A stretch of DNA of 64,000 bases from Chimonanthus salicifolius (taxonomy: Eukaryota > Streptophyta > Magnoliopsida > Laurales > Calycanthaceae). The stretch spans positions 54,746,905 to 54,810,904 of the forward strand of contig CM023540.1 of assembly GCA_013350335.1 (NCBI GenBank). Reading direction: 5' to 3'. A program made the translations under genes and the position numbers. Numbering within the stretch: the first letter of the stretch is position 1; each line of letters begins with the position of its first letter. The notes beneath the pieces are model-generated. The model was not told the origin of the DNA and made no database searches. It saw only the letters and a list, made by a program, of their open reading frames with translations. Positions 48,619 through 60,129 of the stretch are shown in pieces.

Positions 48619-48929
48619 CAGTGTCAAGGAAAATACGGTAAGTCCCGATAGCTTCAACTAGCGCCTTTTGTCGGTTTCCCATGTAAACGAAGGCATTAGT
48701 TGGGTTGGTGGTCTAGATTGTAAGATACCACTGCATCGTATTACAACGTGAACTATAGTGCCAGACCACCGACCCAACTAATTTTGAGTCCCGGAAGACG
48801 TACTGGACTCATTTGGTTTATTTATGGCTTTCTTAAATTTCTTGAACTTCCATCCTCCTTTCCTACTGAGTCATTGATTTATTAAATGGAGTGAGTGATG
48901 TCCAATTTGCTTAAGTCTGTTCTCACCTT
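48619..48929 (-). pseudogene. copia protease/pre-integrase part of outer element
   Basis: The minus-strand reading contains KFKKFKKAINKP (end of the nucleocapsid linker) and VYMGNRQKALVEAIGTYRI, a standard copia phrase between protease and integrase. It continues at 42042 across the gypsy insertion. It has many stops. Confidence 0.7.
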
Positions 48930-50750
48930 AGGGTGGGGGGGGGGGGGGAGGGTGTTGAATACGTCAATCTCAGTTTTCCATGGTATTCACAAATTAATCA
49001 AGTGATTTGTTTAGTGTGATAAATTGTTTATAATTTCTTAAACGATCACACTAAGTTTAGAACCCTTTGCATATTGCTGGATTATCTATGCTTGTGCACA
49101 ATTTATAAATAAAGATAAACAAATACAAAGTGATGTGTGCTGAGAAGAGTGCTTAAATACTAAAACACAAACACACAATGATCAAACACCATACGACCAA
49201 ATTTATAGTGGTTCGGTTAGCCAACCTACATCCACTATTAGGACTAGCTCAACCTTGAGTTATCCCCAAATCCACTAAGTGGGGACTTACACCCTCACAA
49301 TTAAAGTAAGAATTCCACCTCACTCAATAGGCTAGGAATTTCACCAACCACATGTAGAATAGGAATTCCACCTTTTCATTTAGCTGAGAATTCCACGGAC
49401 CAAATATTCCAAAGACTACGCTCTAGATTTTTTTTTTTATAGTGGTTTTAGAGCCAAGCCTCCTTAATCCACTTTCAGAGGATAAATGTTTTAAATAAAA
49501 TTAAAACCAAGAAGTACTTGTCTTTGTAGCTCACTCTCGATGACGTGTGCTTCTCAAGATCATCCCACTTGTCATTCTTTGATGACGAAGATGTACTTCC
49601 GTGTTAAGCAATAACAAGTATCCAGGAGTCCTCTAGGAAGTTGGTTTTGCCAATGTCTATCCTAGAGGTGTATCATTGTCTCTCTTTCCTCTCTCTTTTC
49701 ACAAACTCAATTAACAAGATTGGTTGTATTGGATACTCCAAGTATAAGCTCAAGAGATAATGATCCTTTCGTTGGCCCTTGTGTAAGCTTAATGGTAATG
49801 ATAAGAGTCTCAACGTTTGCCAAAGGACGTCCAACTAGTTGCACAAGGATTGGTATTTATAGAGAATGCAACCAGTTTTTTGGGACAGTCTAATGCCGAT
49901 AGGTTGGGCATACCGAGGGGTCGGTGACTAGAAATATTACCGTTCAACTACCTGACTGCTGAGCATTAAATCCACTTCTAACTGTACAATTTTTATATGA
50001 CCAACAGGTATGTGTTACCGATGGGTTGACAGTCATGGCACTGAGAGGTCGGTCAATATGAGAAGCTCGATCTGGGGCAACACCATGCTGACAGAGTTTC
50101 AAGTCCAGAAACTAGTCTTATCGAGACTGACCTGGTGCCCTTTATTGAGGTGTCGGTCCTAATACTAACGATCGGTCTGTATTACCGATATATCTGTTTT
50201 CTCGAAAGTCCACTTGAGGTCTAAGTTTCAGAACTCATAAGTCTTTATCGAAGAGTCGTTGACCATGAAGGGTTGTTTCAGCCATTCACCGCTAGGTTGG
50301 TGCATACGAGACTCTCAACCAGAGACATATCCAGAATGACAATTCTATGATCCAGAACCTTTGTCAATCTGGCCGAGCAGTCTTTGACCACGATGGGTCG
50401 ATCATGTCTCTACCAAGGGGTCGGTGAGAACAACTGGTCGAGCTGGCAGTGAACTTAATTCATATTTCCAAGTTCATTTCTAATTTACTGTCCAACTTTC
50501 TCTCTAGGCTTTTTATGATTTTACCATTTGTTCAACTGAGCCTAGGAATGGTCCTCCTAAGGTGTGGGTACCACTTAAAGGCATCTATGGCCAGATACAT
50601 GTTTTATGATTACCATAACGATGAGCTTTAATTCGGTGGAGCATGATCTTGACTCTTGATCACTTTGAGTCTTCAAACTTCTAGCAAGTGCTTCTTCCCG
50701 AGTCATGAAATTGACAAACATAGGGACTCAGCAAGGCCGAGGCACTAACA
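48930..50750 (-). repeat. 3' LTR of Sirevirus-like element
   Basis: On the minus strand it starts TGTTAGTGCCTCGGCC beside the purine tract. It is ~1.8 kb long and shares 780 bp with 56226-57008. The 5'-proximal part has repeated 'gaggtcggt' and 'accgataggt' phrases. Confidence 0.75.
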
Positions 50751-52053
50751 ATCTCCCCCTTTGTCAATTTCATGACAAAACATAGAAGCTAACCCAATTA
50801 CAAGCCCACATTTATTACAACACATTTGAATACAAATATTACATTGATTACAAGTACATATTTAAATGGAAAAACAAGATTATGATTTTCATATATTTGT
50901 AACACCCCAATTTCTCAATAATAGGAATATTTACGAAAATGCCATTGGATTGGTGAATTTAATAAATGTGTTTATAAATAAGGAAATGGTGGGGTCCATT
51001 ACTCAAATTAAGACCCTATGAGCATATTATAAGTGTCAAATTTGATTGAATGGGTAATGAACATCAAATTGGGTCAAAATAGTTAATTGGGTCAAAGGAC
51101 CCAGTTGGTACCCAATGGGTGATGGTAGACTTAATTGACCATTGGGTGAACCCAAATTTAATGGGGTTAAGTTGATTTGATTTGAGATTAAGTGGAGCAT
51201 AAATGGGTAGGCTTGATACACACATGAAAACCACAATTAAGATGGCTAAATCACCCATAATTGGGTCATGGCGCCAATTGGGTCAATGGGCTAAATGGGG
51301 ACCCAATGGGTCGGGTTGACCATGGTTGACCGTGTGGACCCTTGAGTGATCTCAATTGTGAGTTAAATCAGGTTGAGTGGGACTGAATTGAGTTGGTTTT
51401 GAATTAAGAAATGAGTTGACTCATGTTTATTAAATGAGTGTCATTTAATGTGGTGAGTTGGGCTTATGAGTTTGTTGAGTTGAAATGGAAATCAAAGGGG
51501 TCTTGTATTCTCATTGATTCAAAGGGAAGATGAGGAGTTGCCATAACCTTAAACACCATCAAGTGAAGTCCCACACGTTGGTGGGTTGGATTTAAATTTT
51601 GGTGCATGGAAACCAATGGAATGAGATAAAAATCTCATGGGAATATGGAGGGGTTTCCATCTCATATGGAAACCCAAGCCTCCAACGTTGGGATGCCAAT
51701 GGGTGCATTGGTTGGCAGCAAGTGTCTCATTGGTTTAAGCAAGAATTGATGGGGATTAATGAGAAGAAGTGGGGTTGATTAACAAAAGGCAGACACCACC
51801 ATATTTGGCCGATTTTCATCCCAAGGAAACCTTAGAATTCTTATCTTTCCCCCTCTCTCAAGAACAACCCTCCTTGGCCGAACCGGTTAGTGGTGTCTTC
51901 ACCAATTGATCAAGCATACATCCGGCTAGGGACTATGGAAGAAGAAAGGAAACAAAAGGGAAGGAAGTAAAGATCAAAGGCAAGAGAGAAACAAAGGAAT
52001 TTGGTAAGTATTTCCATTGAATTTTGTTTAATAAGATGGGACAAATGGAACAT

Positions 52054-52848
52054 GTTTTGGGCCATGGGTATGGCCGAATGCATCAAGGTTTAAACCTTGG
52101 GTAATGGTGGTTTAAAAATGATAAAATGGATCATTGGATGGCCGAACCCCATGAAATTATTTGGTTAGATTGATGGTTTTGAAGGCTAAAAAAAAAAAAA
52201 AAAAAAAACCATGGAGATTGTACATGTTTTAATAGACATGAGATGTAAGCTAAAAAGTTCCAAATCATGGGCATAGGGTTTGGCCACCTTGGATGGCCGA
52301 ACCCCATGAATGTGTTTGATATTTTGGTATGGTTTTTGGAGAAATAAAAACCATACCAATGGTGGAGAGTTTTTATGTGATTTAAATGAAGATAAGATTG
52401 CTGTTTTGGAGTAGCTATGGCATGGCTGAACTATGTTAATGTTATGGTTAAGTTGCTGATCTAAATCATGGATAGATGATGGACTAATTGAATCAAGAGA
52501 ACCATAGGGTTCGGCCATGTGTATGGCCGAACCCCATGGACTGTTTTGAGGGGAGATTTGGATTAAAATCATGTTGGAAACTAAGGTTTGTTTTATACTT
52601 TTGTTCTAAGAAACACCTATGCTTAGTTATGGATCTAATATTAATTTGATCAACCATGATAATGATGGAAAGTAGGACAAAAATCAGATTGGTGAGGTTC
52701 GGCCATGAAGTATGGCCGAACCCCACTAATGGTCATTGGTGACCCTAGTGTGTAGTTACTAATGTTGATGGATGGACTATGTATGTGAGAATGATTTAAA
52801 GACCAAATTAAGTGGTGAGATTCGGCCACTGTTGCATGGCCGAACCCC
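52054..52848. repeat. Array of six GGCCAT hairpins in second solo LTR
   Basis: TTCGGCCAT-loop-ATGGCCGAACCCC type inverted repeats at about 52054, 52276, 52507, 52696 and 52818; at 52137 only the right half is present. Spacing is 120-230 bp. Flanking DNA differs from the array in the other LTR, while the hairpins themselves are conserved. Confidence 0.85.
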
Positions 52849-53330
52849 ACCAAGGTGGATTAGTTATGGTTATTGGTTTTAAGAAAATTAAACAAAAGGT
52901 TAGCCTAAATGGCATAAAGGTAATTATGGATGAAATGATCAAAGATGAAATGATCATAGGATTGGATATACGAACCCCACAAGATGGTATATGAGACCTA
53001 AACTTGATTAGAAATCAAGTAGATTAAGTATTGATTTGTTGTTACATAACAAGGTAACGGAACGTGAACGACGTGCGGTCGTGATCAAGTGAAAAAGAAC
53101 AAACACCGAAGCTAATCTTCGGTAGGTTTCCTACCTACTTGTAACCACATTTACACTTGTTTTCATGATGGTTTTTATGAGACGTTGTTATACTATTATT
53201 TATCATATTTTGAATAATGAGATTTATTTACATGTTGCATCTATTCATTGGCATCTCATGCATGGACATGGGATGATGATTATGGAACCCGGATCCACAC
53301 TCCGATGATATGCTTGTGATGCAACTGTGA

Positions 53331-53570
53331 GACCTCCTTAGGCGATGAGGGTCCCGCCAGGAGGAGTATTATGATGATATGAGTTACATTGACCTCCTTA
53401 GGCGATGAGGGACCCGCCAGGAGGAGTAACATGATGAAAAGAGTCACATTGGTCTCCTTAGGTGATGAGGGTCCCGCCAGGAGAAATATTATGATGATGA
53501 GAGCCACATCGACTTCCTTAGGCGATGAGGGTCCCTCTAGGAGGAATATCATCAACATGAAATGAAAGAG
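53331..53570. repeat. Four 60-bp units with internal hairpin
   Basis: Units start exactly at 53331, 53391, 53451 and 53511 (GACCTCCTTAGGCGATGAGG and variants). Within each, CCTCCT-GGCG and CGCC-AGGAGG can pair to form a stem. The last unit is degenerate. A related CGTCAAG-type hairpin follows at about 53583-53606. Confidence 0.9.
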
Positions 53571-55367
53571 TATTGTTATTTACCTTGACGATGAGAGTCT
53601 CGTCAAGTGATGGCTATGTATATGCGTGATGGGAGAGACTCATTACATGTGCATACATATGTAGCATTGATTTATCTGTTTTTGATGACCATATATACTA
53701 TGATATATGCATGTTTTATATACTAACCATGTGGTAGCCTTAATCGGAAATCCTACTGGGAGCGTTGATCTAACGCTCCTAATTCTATCCTTGGAGGATA
53801 ATGCAGGAAAAGGAAAAGGGAAAGAGAAGGTCGTGGACCTAGAGGGGAGCCAAGCTTAAGCGCTTGAATGATGATTGGGATTTCTATATTACTGTCTTTT
53901 GAATTACATTTTTATGGTCATGTAATAGCTAATAAACTTTGCTATGGTTTGGGAACTGTTGATGAACCTTGATTTGGTATAAGTAGTTTATAATGGATGA
54001 CCTGTGCTTTGCTATCTAGAAGTGTATGGTTAATTTAAGATTGATTACATTCCGCATGTTTTAACTTAGTTCCATGTGTGGTTTGTCCTTCATGGGTTTA
54101 GTCCATGCACACATGGGTGGCCAGTTAAGGGTCGGACTTGGGTAGCCCGGACTTAGCTCGCGTCGTGACGCCGTCCGCTCTCTTCTGGTGTTATTATATT
54201 GTTATTATAAAAAAAAATTAGACTCTGAATTCTCGGAAAGGGCGGGGCGTTACAATATTCTTGTTCAGTTTGCTTCAAATTATGATTTCCTGTTTCAGCA
54301 CATAAGCAAATAAGACTAGAAAAATCATTAGAGGGGTCAGTCCAAAACATAAGTACGCATCAATGGACTAAACAAGATTTGCATTCATACTCCCCCACAT
54401 ACACCATGATTTCCTAGAAACCAACACTACCCATAGTATATCCAAGCCATCAGTGTTGAGAAGATTTTCTCCCCCAATCTCCTTTAGTTTGATCTTCCAA
54501 ACTCCAAGCATAGACATTCTCTTATGTCTATTAGCTTTTTCATATTCCTCCTCTTTATGGCTCTCTATTTCTAGAGGCCCAAGACTTAGGCTTTACCAAT
54601 TACTCTCCATAATTGGTTTTGATGTCTTATAGCTTCTACTAATTGCTCCCCCAATTTGTTATACAATTGACAAAGATTAGTAGGCAAATATCGATTGGAT
54701 TTCAAGCACTCGCACATGCTTCTTGCATTTAGTGCTTTCATGAGTTCACTTCCAACTCATTTAATCTTTCCATTGATCAATGAATTCAAGCATTGATCTC
54801 CGCTACAGTACAATGCAAATTGCCATTGCATTACTGTTTTTCTTTTTCTTCCCCTTTAAGGTCTGTGCCGTCTTAAAGGTGTTCTCCCAATGGGGTCGAG
54901 CTAACTTATCTAGCATCCCTTTTTGGAGTCTTCTCCCCCATTCTCCGAGCTATCTTTTCTAGCTTCTTTGACTTAACTCCCGCATAAACTTAGCTGCCTC
55001 TAAGTTTATTTTTCTTCAAGTTTTCTTTCAAGCTTACTTCATCCTTCCCCCCTACACTGTCATGACCAGTGACAGGTGATAATTAAAACATGTTTTGTGC
55101 TCCCCCAAACTCCAAGGATGTGTGCAACCCTATCTCTCTAACATGCCAATACAAAACCAACTCATCCAAACTTGCATGTTAGTCGATTTAACAAAAACCA
55201 TGTTAACCATAGACAAGAGATAGAAGACATTCAAACACACATCAAGCCATAGCAAACCATATCATATCATTGATAATCAAAAGTGCAATACATATGGTTT
55301 TGGAGGGGGCATGATGGATGCTTACCAGAAATATAGTTTTACAAAATTTAAAGCATGAAAAACTATC

Positions 55368-55933
55368 CTAATCAGAGCCATCCTGAGGAGGTGATGCTAG
55401 AGGGGAAGGGGATTTTCGTCGGGGAATCTCCTTGAGTTTTTCCATGAAAGTGGTGAGGCTTTGGATCGATTCATTCATGAAGGTTGCAAAGGCACCAATC
55501 TTTCTTTCTAATTTCCGACATTTTTCAAGGAGGAAATAGAGTTGTTTTATAAGAACTCTGTCAGACTTGGTTTTTGTACCTTCCATATGTTCTTTTCCTT
55601 TCTCCTCTTTTACCTTAGTCCTCTTACCACTTGAGACCTTTTGAGAGGTTATGACCTGAACTCGTTTTTTTTTTCTTCCACTTTCTTTGACTGACACCCG
55701 AGAAGGAGAGGTACATTCTCTAATGGTGATACCAATTTACCTTTGAGGTATGGGTGGCAGTGAGTTCTTCTTGTGAATCTCCTCGAGAGGGTCTTGACTC
55801 GACGACCTATAGTATTCAGGAGAGACGAAGATTCTCCTTGATACCACTGAGATTTGGGTTTTGTAGACAAGTTGGGATGATTATTCTCAAAATCAGAGGA
55901 CACAATGATGACTGGAGACGTGTTCCTTGTCAT
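55368..55933 (-). pseudogene. Lys-rich ORF of Sirevirus-like element (env-like position)
   Basis: Two overlapping minus-strand frames: 55933-55649, starting MTRNTSPVIIVSSDF, and 55697-55368, rich in Lys/Arg with KKKRVQVITSQKV, a possible coiled-coil part (LYFLLEKCRKLERKIG) and the end SPSPLASPPQDGSD. A single frameshift near 55700 would connect them. Its place, downstream of where pol should be and before the polypurine tract, is where Sireviruses can carry an env-like or extra ORF. No signal peptide or membrane segment is evident, so the env label is not supported by sequence; function unknown. Confidence 0.45.
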
Positions 55934-56225
55934 TTTCCACTATGCTTTTCTTTAATTCAGAAACAACAAAACCACTAGAGGAGAAAAGAATACACAGAGC
56001 TTACCCAGCAATTAAATCTCACAAACACCGTGACACCTTTTCTTCTTGAAGTGAGAGAAGCAAAAACCCTATGGTTTTCCGGTGAGATATCGCTCCAAGA
56101 TGTCCTATTGATTGGTCTAGGGCACGAGAGGCAAAAGTGAAATCGCTATAGCTGAGCGGGAGAGGGAACAAAGATTTTGAAATAATATGTCGTTTTCGCA
56201 GAAAGAGATCGTTTAACTTAATCTT

Positions 56226-57008
56226 TCTGACTCACCGACAGGTTGTGACCAACGACCGGTCTGTGTCGACATGTCGGTGCTAGAGCACGATTGAGGTGTC
56301 GGTCAATACGAGAGGCTCGGTCTGGGGCAACACCATGCTGATAGAGTTTCAAGTCCAGAAACTAGCATTACCCAGATTAACCTGTCGCCCTTTATTGAGG
56401 TATCGATCCTGGTACTCTCGACCAGTTTGTATTACCAGTATGTCTGTTTTCTCGAGAGTCCACCTAAGTTCTAAGTTCTAAGTTCCAGAACTCATAGGTC
56501 TTTATCGAAGAGACGTTGACCACGAGGGGTTGTTTCAGCCTTTCATTGAGGGGTTGGTGCATACGAGACTCTCGATCAGAGACATACCCAGAATGACAAT
56601 TCTATGATCCAGAACCTTTGTCAATCTGACCGACCAGTTTGTTACCACGATGGGACGATCCTGTCTCCACCGAGGGGTCGGTGAGAACGACTGGTCGAGC
56701 TGACAGTGAAGTTAATTCATATTTCCGAGTTCGTTTCCAATTCACTTTCCAGCTTCCTCTCTAGGTTTTTTATGATTTTACCAATTGTTCAATTGAGCCT
56801 AGGAATGGTCTTTCTAAGGTGTGGGTACCACCTAAAGTCATCTATGGCCAGCTAGCTGTTTTGTGATTGACATAACTATGAGCTTTAGTCTGGTGGAGCA
56901 CTGATCTTCACTCTTGATCACTTTGAGTCTTCAAGCTTCTAGCAAGTGCTTCTTCCCAAGTCATGGAATTAACAAACATAGGGACTCGGCAAGGCCGGGG
57001 CACTAACA
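56226..57008 (-). repeat. Truncated 5' LTR of Sirevirus-like element
   Basis: It aligns with about 50020-50750 ('caacaccatgctga', 'gtttcaagtccagaaac', 'cagaacctttgtcaatctg'). Similarity stops near 56226, so the downstream half of this LTR and any primer site are missing. Confidence 0.75.
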
Positions 57009-57013
57009 ACCTT

Positions 57014-57460
57014 TAGTAGTATTGTAATTTATTTGAAATGGCCCATACAGAGGAGACAGATAATTTAGAATGAATTGGACATGGAAAGTATTATCAACAC
57101 TCATTCCTATATTCTTCAGTTGAGCAACAATATTTGTCATCTCTGTTAGGTGCTCATAAATGCCACAGCTTCCATTGAACTTAATGGTGGTCAGCCTGGC
57201 CATAAGTGTCTCTACTAAGGACTTGTCTGCCGTTTTGAATTTATTTTCAACATTTTGGAGGTATTACTTAGCACTTTCAGTTTTGGATAGTGAAGTGTTG
57301 ATATTATTTGCCACTGTCATGCATCTGATCATAAGGCTGAGTCTATTTGACCTGATTCATACTTTATAGGACTTTTTTCTCAAAAGTCGTACTTGTGCCT
57401 GTAATAGGAGGCTTATCAGAAATTAATGCTTTTTTAAGATCGAGCACACCGATGTGCAGT
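57014..57460 (-). pseudogene. copia gag (UBN2 type) of outer element
   Basis: The minus-strand reading shows the copia gag order: MTVANNINTSLSKTESAK, KFKTADKSLVETLMARLT, TIKFNGSCGIYEHLTEMTN, VQFILNYLSPLYGPFQINYN. This is the UBN2 gag-polypeptide family. The frame runs straight into the ACCTT duplication where the Sirevirus-like element entered. Stops interrupt it near 57270 and upstream. 57461-58283 is a non-coding leader and the degraded gag start. Confidence 0.8.
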
Positions 57461-58283
57461 CAACATAGGGACAGATGAAGCTTGTGAGTGCAGTCTAATA
57501 GGGAGAGATGCTTCAAAAATTACATAATTCTATGCTCACTTACTAATAGGGAGTTAAAGTTTAATTGAAACACACAAACATTCAACACCCGTAAACAGTA
57601 TTACCGGGATCCACCTTTGGGTGATCTAATAGCATACCATTTCATTATGGTGATTCACAGTTACCGATAGGGCTGACCAACAAAGTACAAATGATCAAAT
57701 AGAACCATCACCTTTGAGTATCCGGACAAGTACCAACCATAGTTACCCACCAATTATCCCATCCAAATTCGTTAACCACTTGAAACGGTACACCTTTGGG
57801 CCAACCTAATATCTCCCTGATTATAGATCGCGATTAACAAAGTCATTATTATCCAACACTTGGGAGGAGTATTGGACCACAACAATATGACCTGATGTCC
57901 AAACACATTCCGATTGAGTCACTTTGGTGACTAACCAAATCGTATCATAATATGATATTAGGTTAAAATAATGGCTTTGCTCATTAGTGTAGATTGGTTT
58001 CCCAAAAACATAAAAGGAAAAACTCCATAATTTTAAAACCAATAAAGTCTCAAATTTTAAAGTTCATTAATCATAATCTTAAGGTCCATGGAAATTTTAA
58101 ACTCCATAAATCATTCGGGTTGTTGTGACTCTGGTCGATCAATCGCTAGCCTTTAATACCAATCGATCAGTCACAACCGATCGATCGGTGTCGGAACATG
58201 GTCTTCTTCTTTTTTAGACTTTCTTTAATTCTTCTTTATTTCAAGCAATAATCGATCATATGAACTAGGCTCTTGATGCCACA

Positions 58284-58848
58284 TGTAATATTTTATCATA
58301 TTATCAGAGTTTATTGATTCAAAAGCAATCATAGAATCATTTGTCATTAATCTTCATGTTCAACAAACCCGGACGACATAACCACAGGATCTGGATGGAT
58401 TAATGCTTGAAACACAGATCAATCTTAATATGAAAATCATAAAAATCATACTAATAAGACATACCTGAATCCATTGCTGCAGAGAGTGAGATCTGATCTT
58501 CCTTTTGATGTCTTGAGGTTTTCTGAAGTCCAAAAACAAGAGAAACACACACCCTGGAGATTCTACCTCTTTCTTCCTTAATGCTTTCTCCCAAATTCTT
58601 GAATAGTATTTTGTGACACTTGAGTTGTCTTAAGTTAATAGATAGTTAATGGAGAGAGACTCTTTTATAGGCAGAGGGAGGACCCCTAGGCAATTAGAAC
58701 TTTCCTTCCTATTTCCCATTAAAATAGGAAACTAACCCCATTTAGAACTCTCCTAAAATAGACATTTCTTATTCAAATACGATTTTCCTGATTTAAGATC
58801 CTCTATGTGGAGCCCAAATCTTTAATGTGGGTCATGTTTAGTCTTACA
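58284..58848 (-). repeat. 5' LTR of outer copia element
   Basis: On the minus strand it starts TGTAAGAC at 58848 and ends ATTACA at 58284. It is followed by a primer-site-like TGGCATCAAGAGCC (about 58268-58281), close to the tRNA-Met type. It aligns with 34972-35541. Confidence 0.8.
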
Positions 58849-58849
58849 T

Positions 58850-59034
58850 TTGGGGCATGTGCAACCCAAAGGGGTTGGAGTGATGGCCAAGAACCCATTT
58901 TAAGAAACAGGAGTCCTGAGTTCGATTCTCACTACACCCCAAAGGGCCATTCCCCATAGATTTACTCGGTGTGTGTGGATAGAGAGGCTTACACATGCCC
59001 GGAGATTAATGAGGTGGACACTTTGGTCATAAAA
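58850..59034 (+). mobile_element. Probable tRNA-derived SINE
   Basis: The A-box-like TGGCCAAGAAC (about 58884) and the B-box GAGTTCGATTCTC (about 58918-58930) are spaced as in a pol III promoter. They are followed by a CCAAAGGGCC hairpin, body and an A-rich end (CATAAAAAAGAGA). It is unrelated in body to the SINE at 17566. Confidence 0.55.
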
Positions 59035-59210
59035 AAGAGATTATAACTCACTAAAAAGGGAGAAAACCACCAAAATTAGAACTAAAAAACTAGTTCACTT
59101 TCTAATTTTTTTTTTTTTAACATTAAAACTTTGTCCAGTATCGAGCCTCAAAGGACTCATTTGGTTTAACCACCCAATAGCACTAGAGTTTTAAATATCA
59201 TTTTTGAATT

Positions 59211-59260
59211 ATATCGGCCACGTAGGCCGATATCTCAGATATCGGATATTGGCCGATATC
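59211..59260. repeat. Cluster of GGCCGATATC palindromic motifs
   Basis: ATATCGGCC, GGCCGATATC, GATATCGGATATTGGCC and GATATC follow one another within 50 bp in otherwise AT-rich DNA. This gives several alternative inverted repeats. Origin unknown. Confidence 0.6.
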
Positions 59261-59708
59261 ATTCTCTTTCATCCGATTTATTTTTATATTTTTATTTTTC
59301 AAAAAATCCAAAAAATTATAGAAAATGTAGAAAATTATGAACTTATTGGATTTGTAATTTTTTAATTAAATATTGGTCATTTACATGTTCAAATATTGTT
59401 TTTAAGATACGAACTCGAGAATTTTAAATGTTTTTAAAAAAGTGATGAAAAATTACAAAAAATTATAATAAAAATTAAAAGTGATCATTAAATTGTTTAT
59501 CATTATTTTTTATGATTTTGAATTCAAAATTGGGATAAAATTTTGGAAACTTTAGCTGAAATTTCTTTTAATTGTGAGTTTTCCAAGTTTGGATCAACCA
59601 AATAAAGAAAAATATAGAAAAGAAAGAAATCAGCTAGAAGCTTTTTTGTTACGGTGGAAGAAAAGATTGAGAAAAATGAGAAAGTTAAAACTAGTGTTGA
59701 ATCAACCT

Positions 59709-60078
59709 TAGGCTGGATTTCCTTTTGACAACAAATTAAATATGGAAGAAATTGAAAAAGGAAGAAAAGAAAAAAGAATAAATGGAAAATCCAGCCTTAC
59801 TGTTGCCTAACGTTTATCCAACCTTGGGCTGGATTTCCTTTTGAGATCAAATTAAATATGGAAGACATTGAAATTTGAATTTTCGTTTGACAACAAATTA
59901 ATATATGGAAGAAATTGAATATGAAAGAATAAAAGGAAAATCCAGCATTGTTGTATACTAAATTAATGTTACACATCGTTGACTCACCCTTGGGCTGGAT
60001 TTCTTTTGAGAGAAAATTAAGTATAGTATAGAAGAAGAAATTGAAAAGAAAGATAAGATGAAAGTATAAAAGGAAAAT
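59709..60078. repeat. Diverged tandem repeat with inverted unit ends
   Basis: Three to four copies of a 110-170 bp unit start near 59709, 59825, 59880 (partial) and 59990 with GGCTGGATTTCCTTTTGA. They run through 'caaattaaatatggaagaaattg' and end in GGAAAATCCAGCCTT or similar, the inverse of the unit start. Each unit can therefore fold back on itself. Confidence 0.7.
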
Positions 60079-60129
60079 GTAATCTTGCCGTCAAACAAAC
60101 TCTAAAACGACTTTTCTAATAGCCCTAAG

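Larger units (their letters stand above)
50898..54254 (+). mobile_element. Solo gypsy LTR (family B), 3.36 kb
   Basis: TGTAACACCCC...GGCGTTACA with the perfect target duplication ATATT at 50893-50897 and 54255-54259. It lacks any internal region. It is related to 37476-40675 and carries the same type of hairpin array (52054-52848), plus a 4 x 60-bp repeat (53331-53570) near the 3' end. It is the youngest layer of this nest by position. Confidence 0.9.
48930..57008 (-). mobile_element. Sirevirus-like copia element, mostly deleted
   Basis: It is flanked by ACCTT at 48925-48929 and 57009-57013, splitting the host copia gag. Minus strand: truncated 5' LTR (57008-56226), leader, a degenerate ORF (55933-55368), ~1.1 kb without coding signal (55367-54255), a solo gypsy LTR (54254-50898), polypurine tract AAAGGGGGAGAT (about 50751-50762) and 3' LTR (50750-48930). 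gag and pol are absent. The LTR start TGTTAGTGCC and the AAAGGGGGAGAT-type tract fit Sireviruses. The far end of the 3' LTR carries a G-tract (48934-48948) and no canonical CA. Confidence 0.7.
34972..58848 (-). mobile_element. Outer Ty1/copia element hosting nested insertions
   Basis: Minus-strand copia element: 5' LTR 58284-58848, primer site, gag (57014-57460), protease/pre-integrase part (48619-48929), integrase (40676-42042), RT and RNase H (35960-37475), polypurine tract and 3' LTR (34972-35541). Removing the three insertions with one copy of each target duplication gives about 6 kb, a normal copia length, and rejoins coding phrases across each site. The two LTRs differ at roughly 10 percent by eye. 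The outer flanks (TCCGA left, TTTGG right) do not match, so a single original insertion is inferred from the pol order rather than proven. Confidence 0.75.

Noticed and set aside
52186..52853. Minus-strand frames of 67-128 codons
   Set aside because: They repeat the phrase translated from the LTR hairpins (GFGH..) and reflect repeated DNA, not coding selection.
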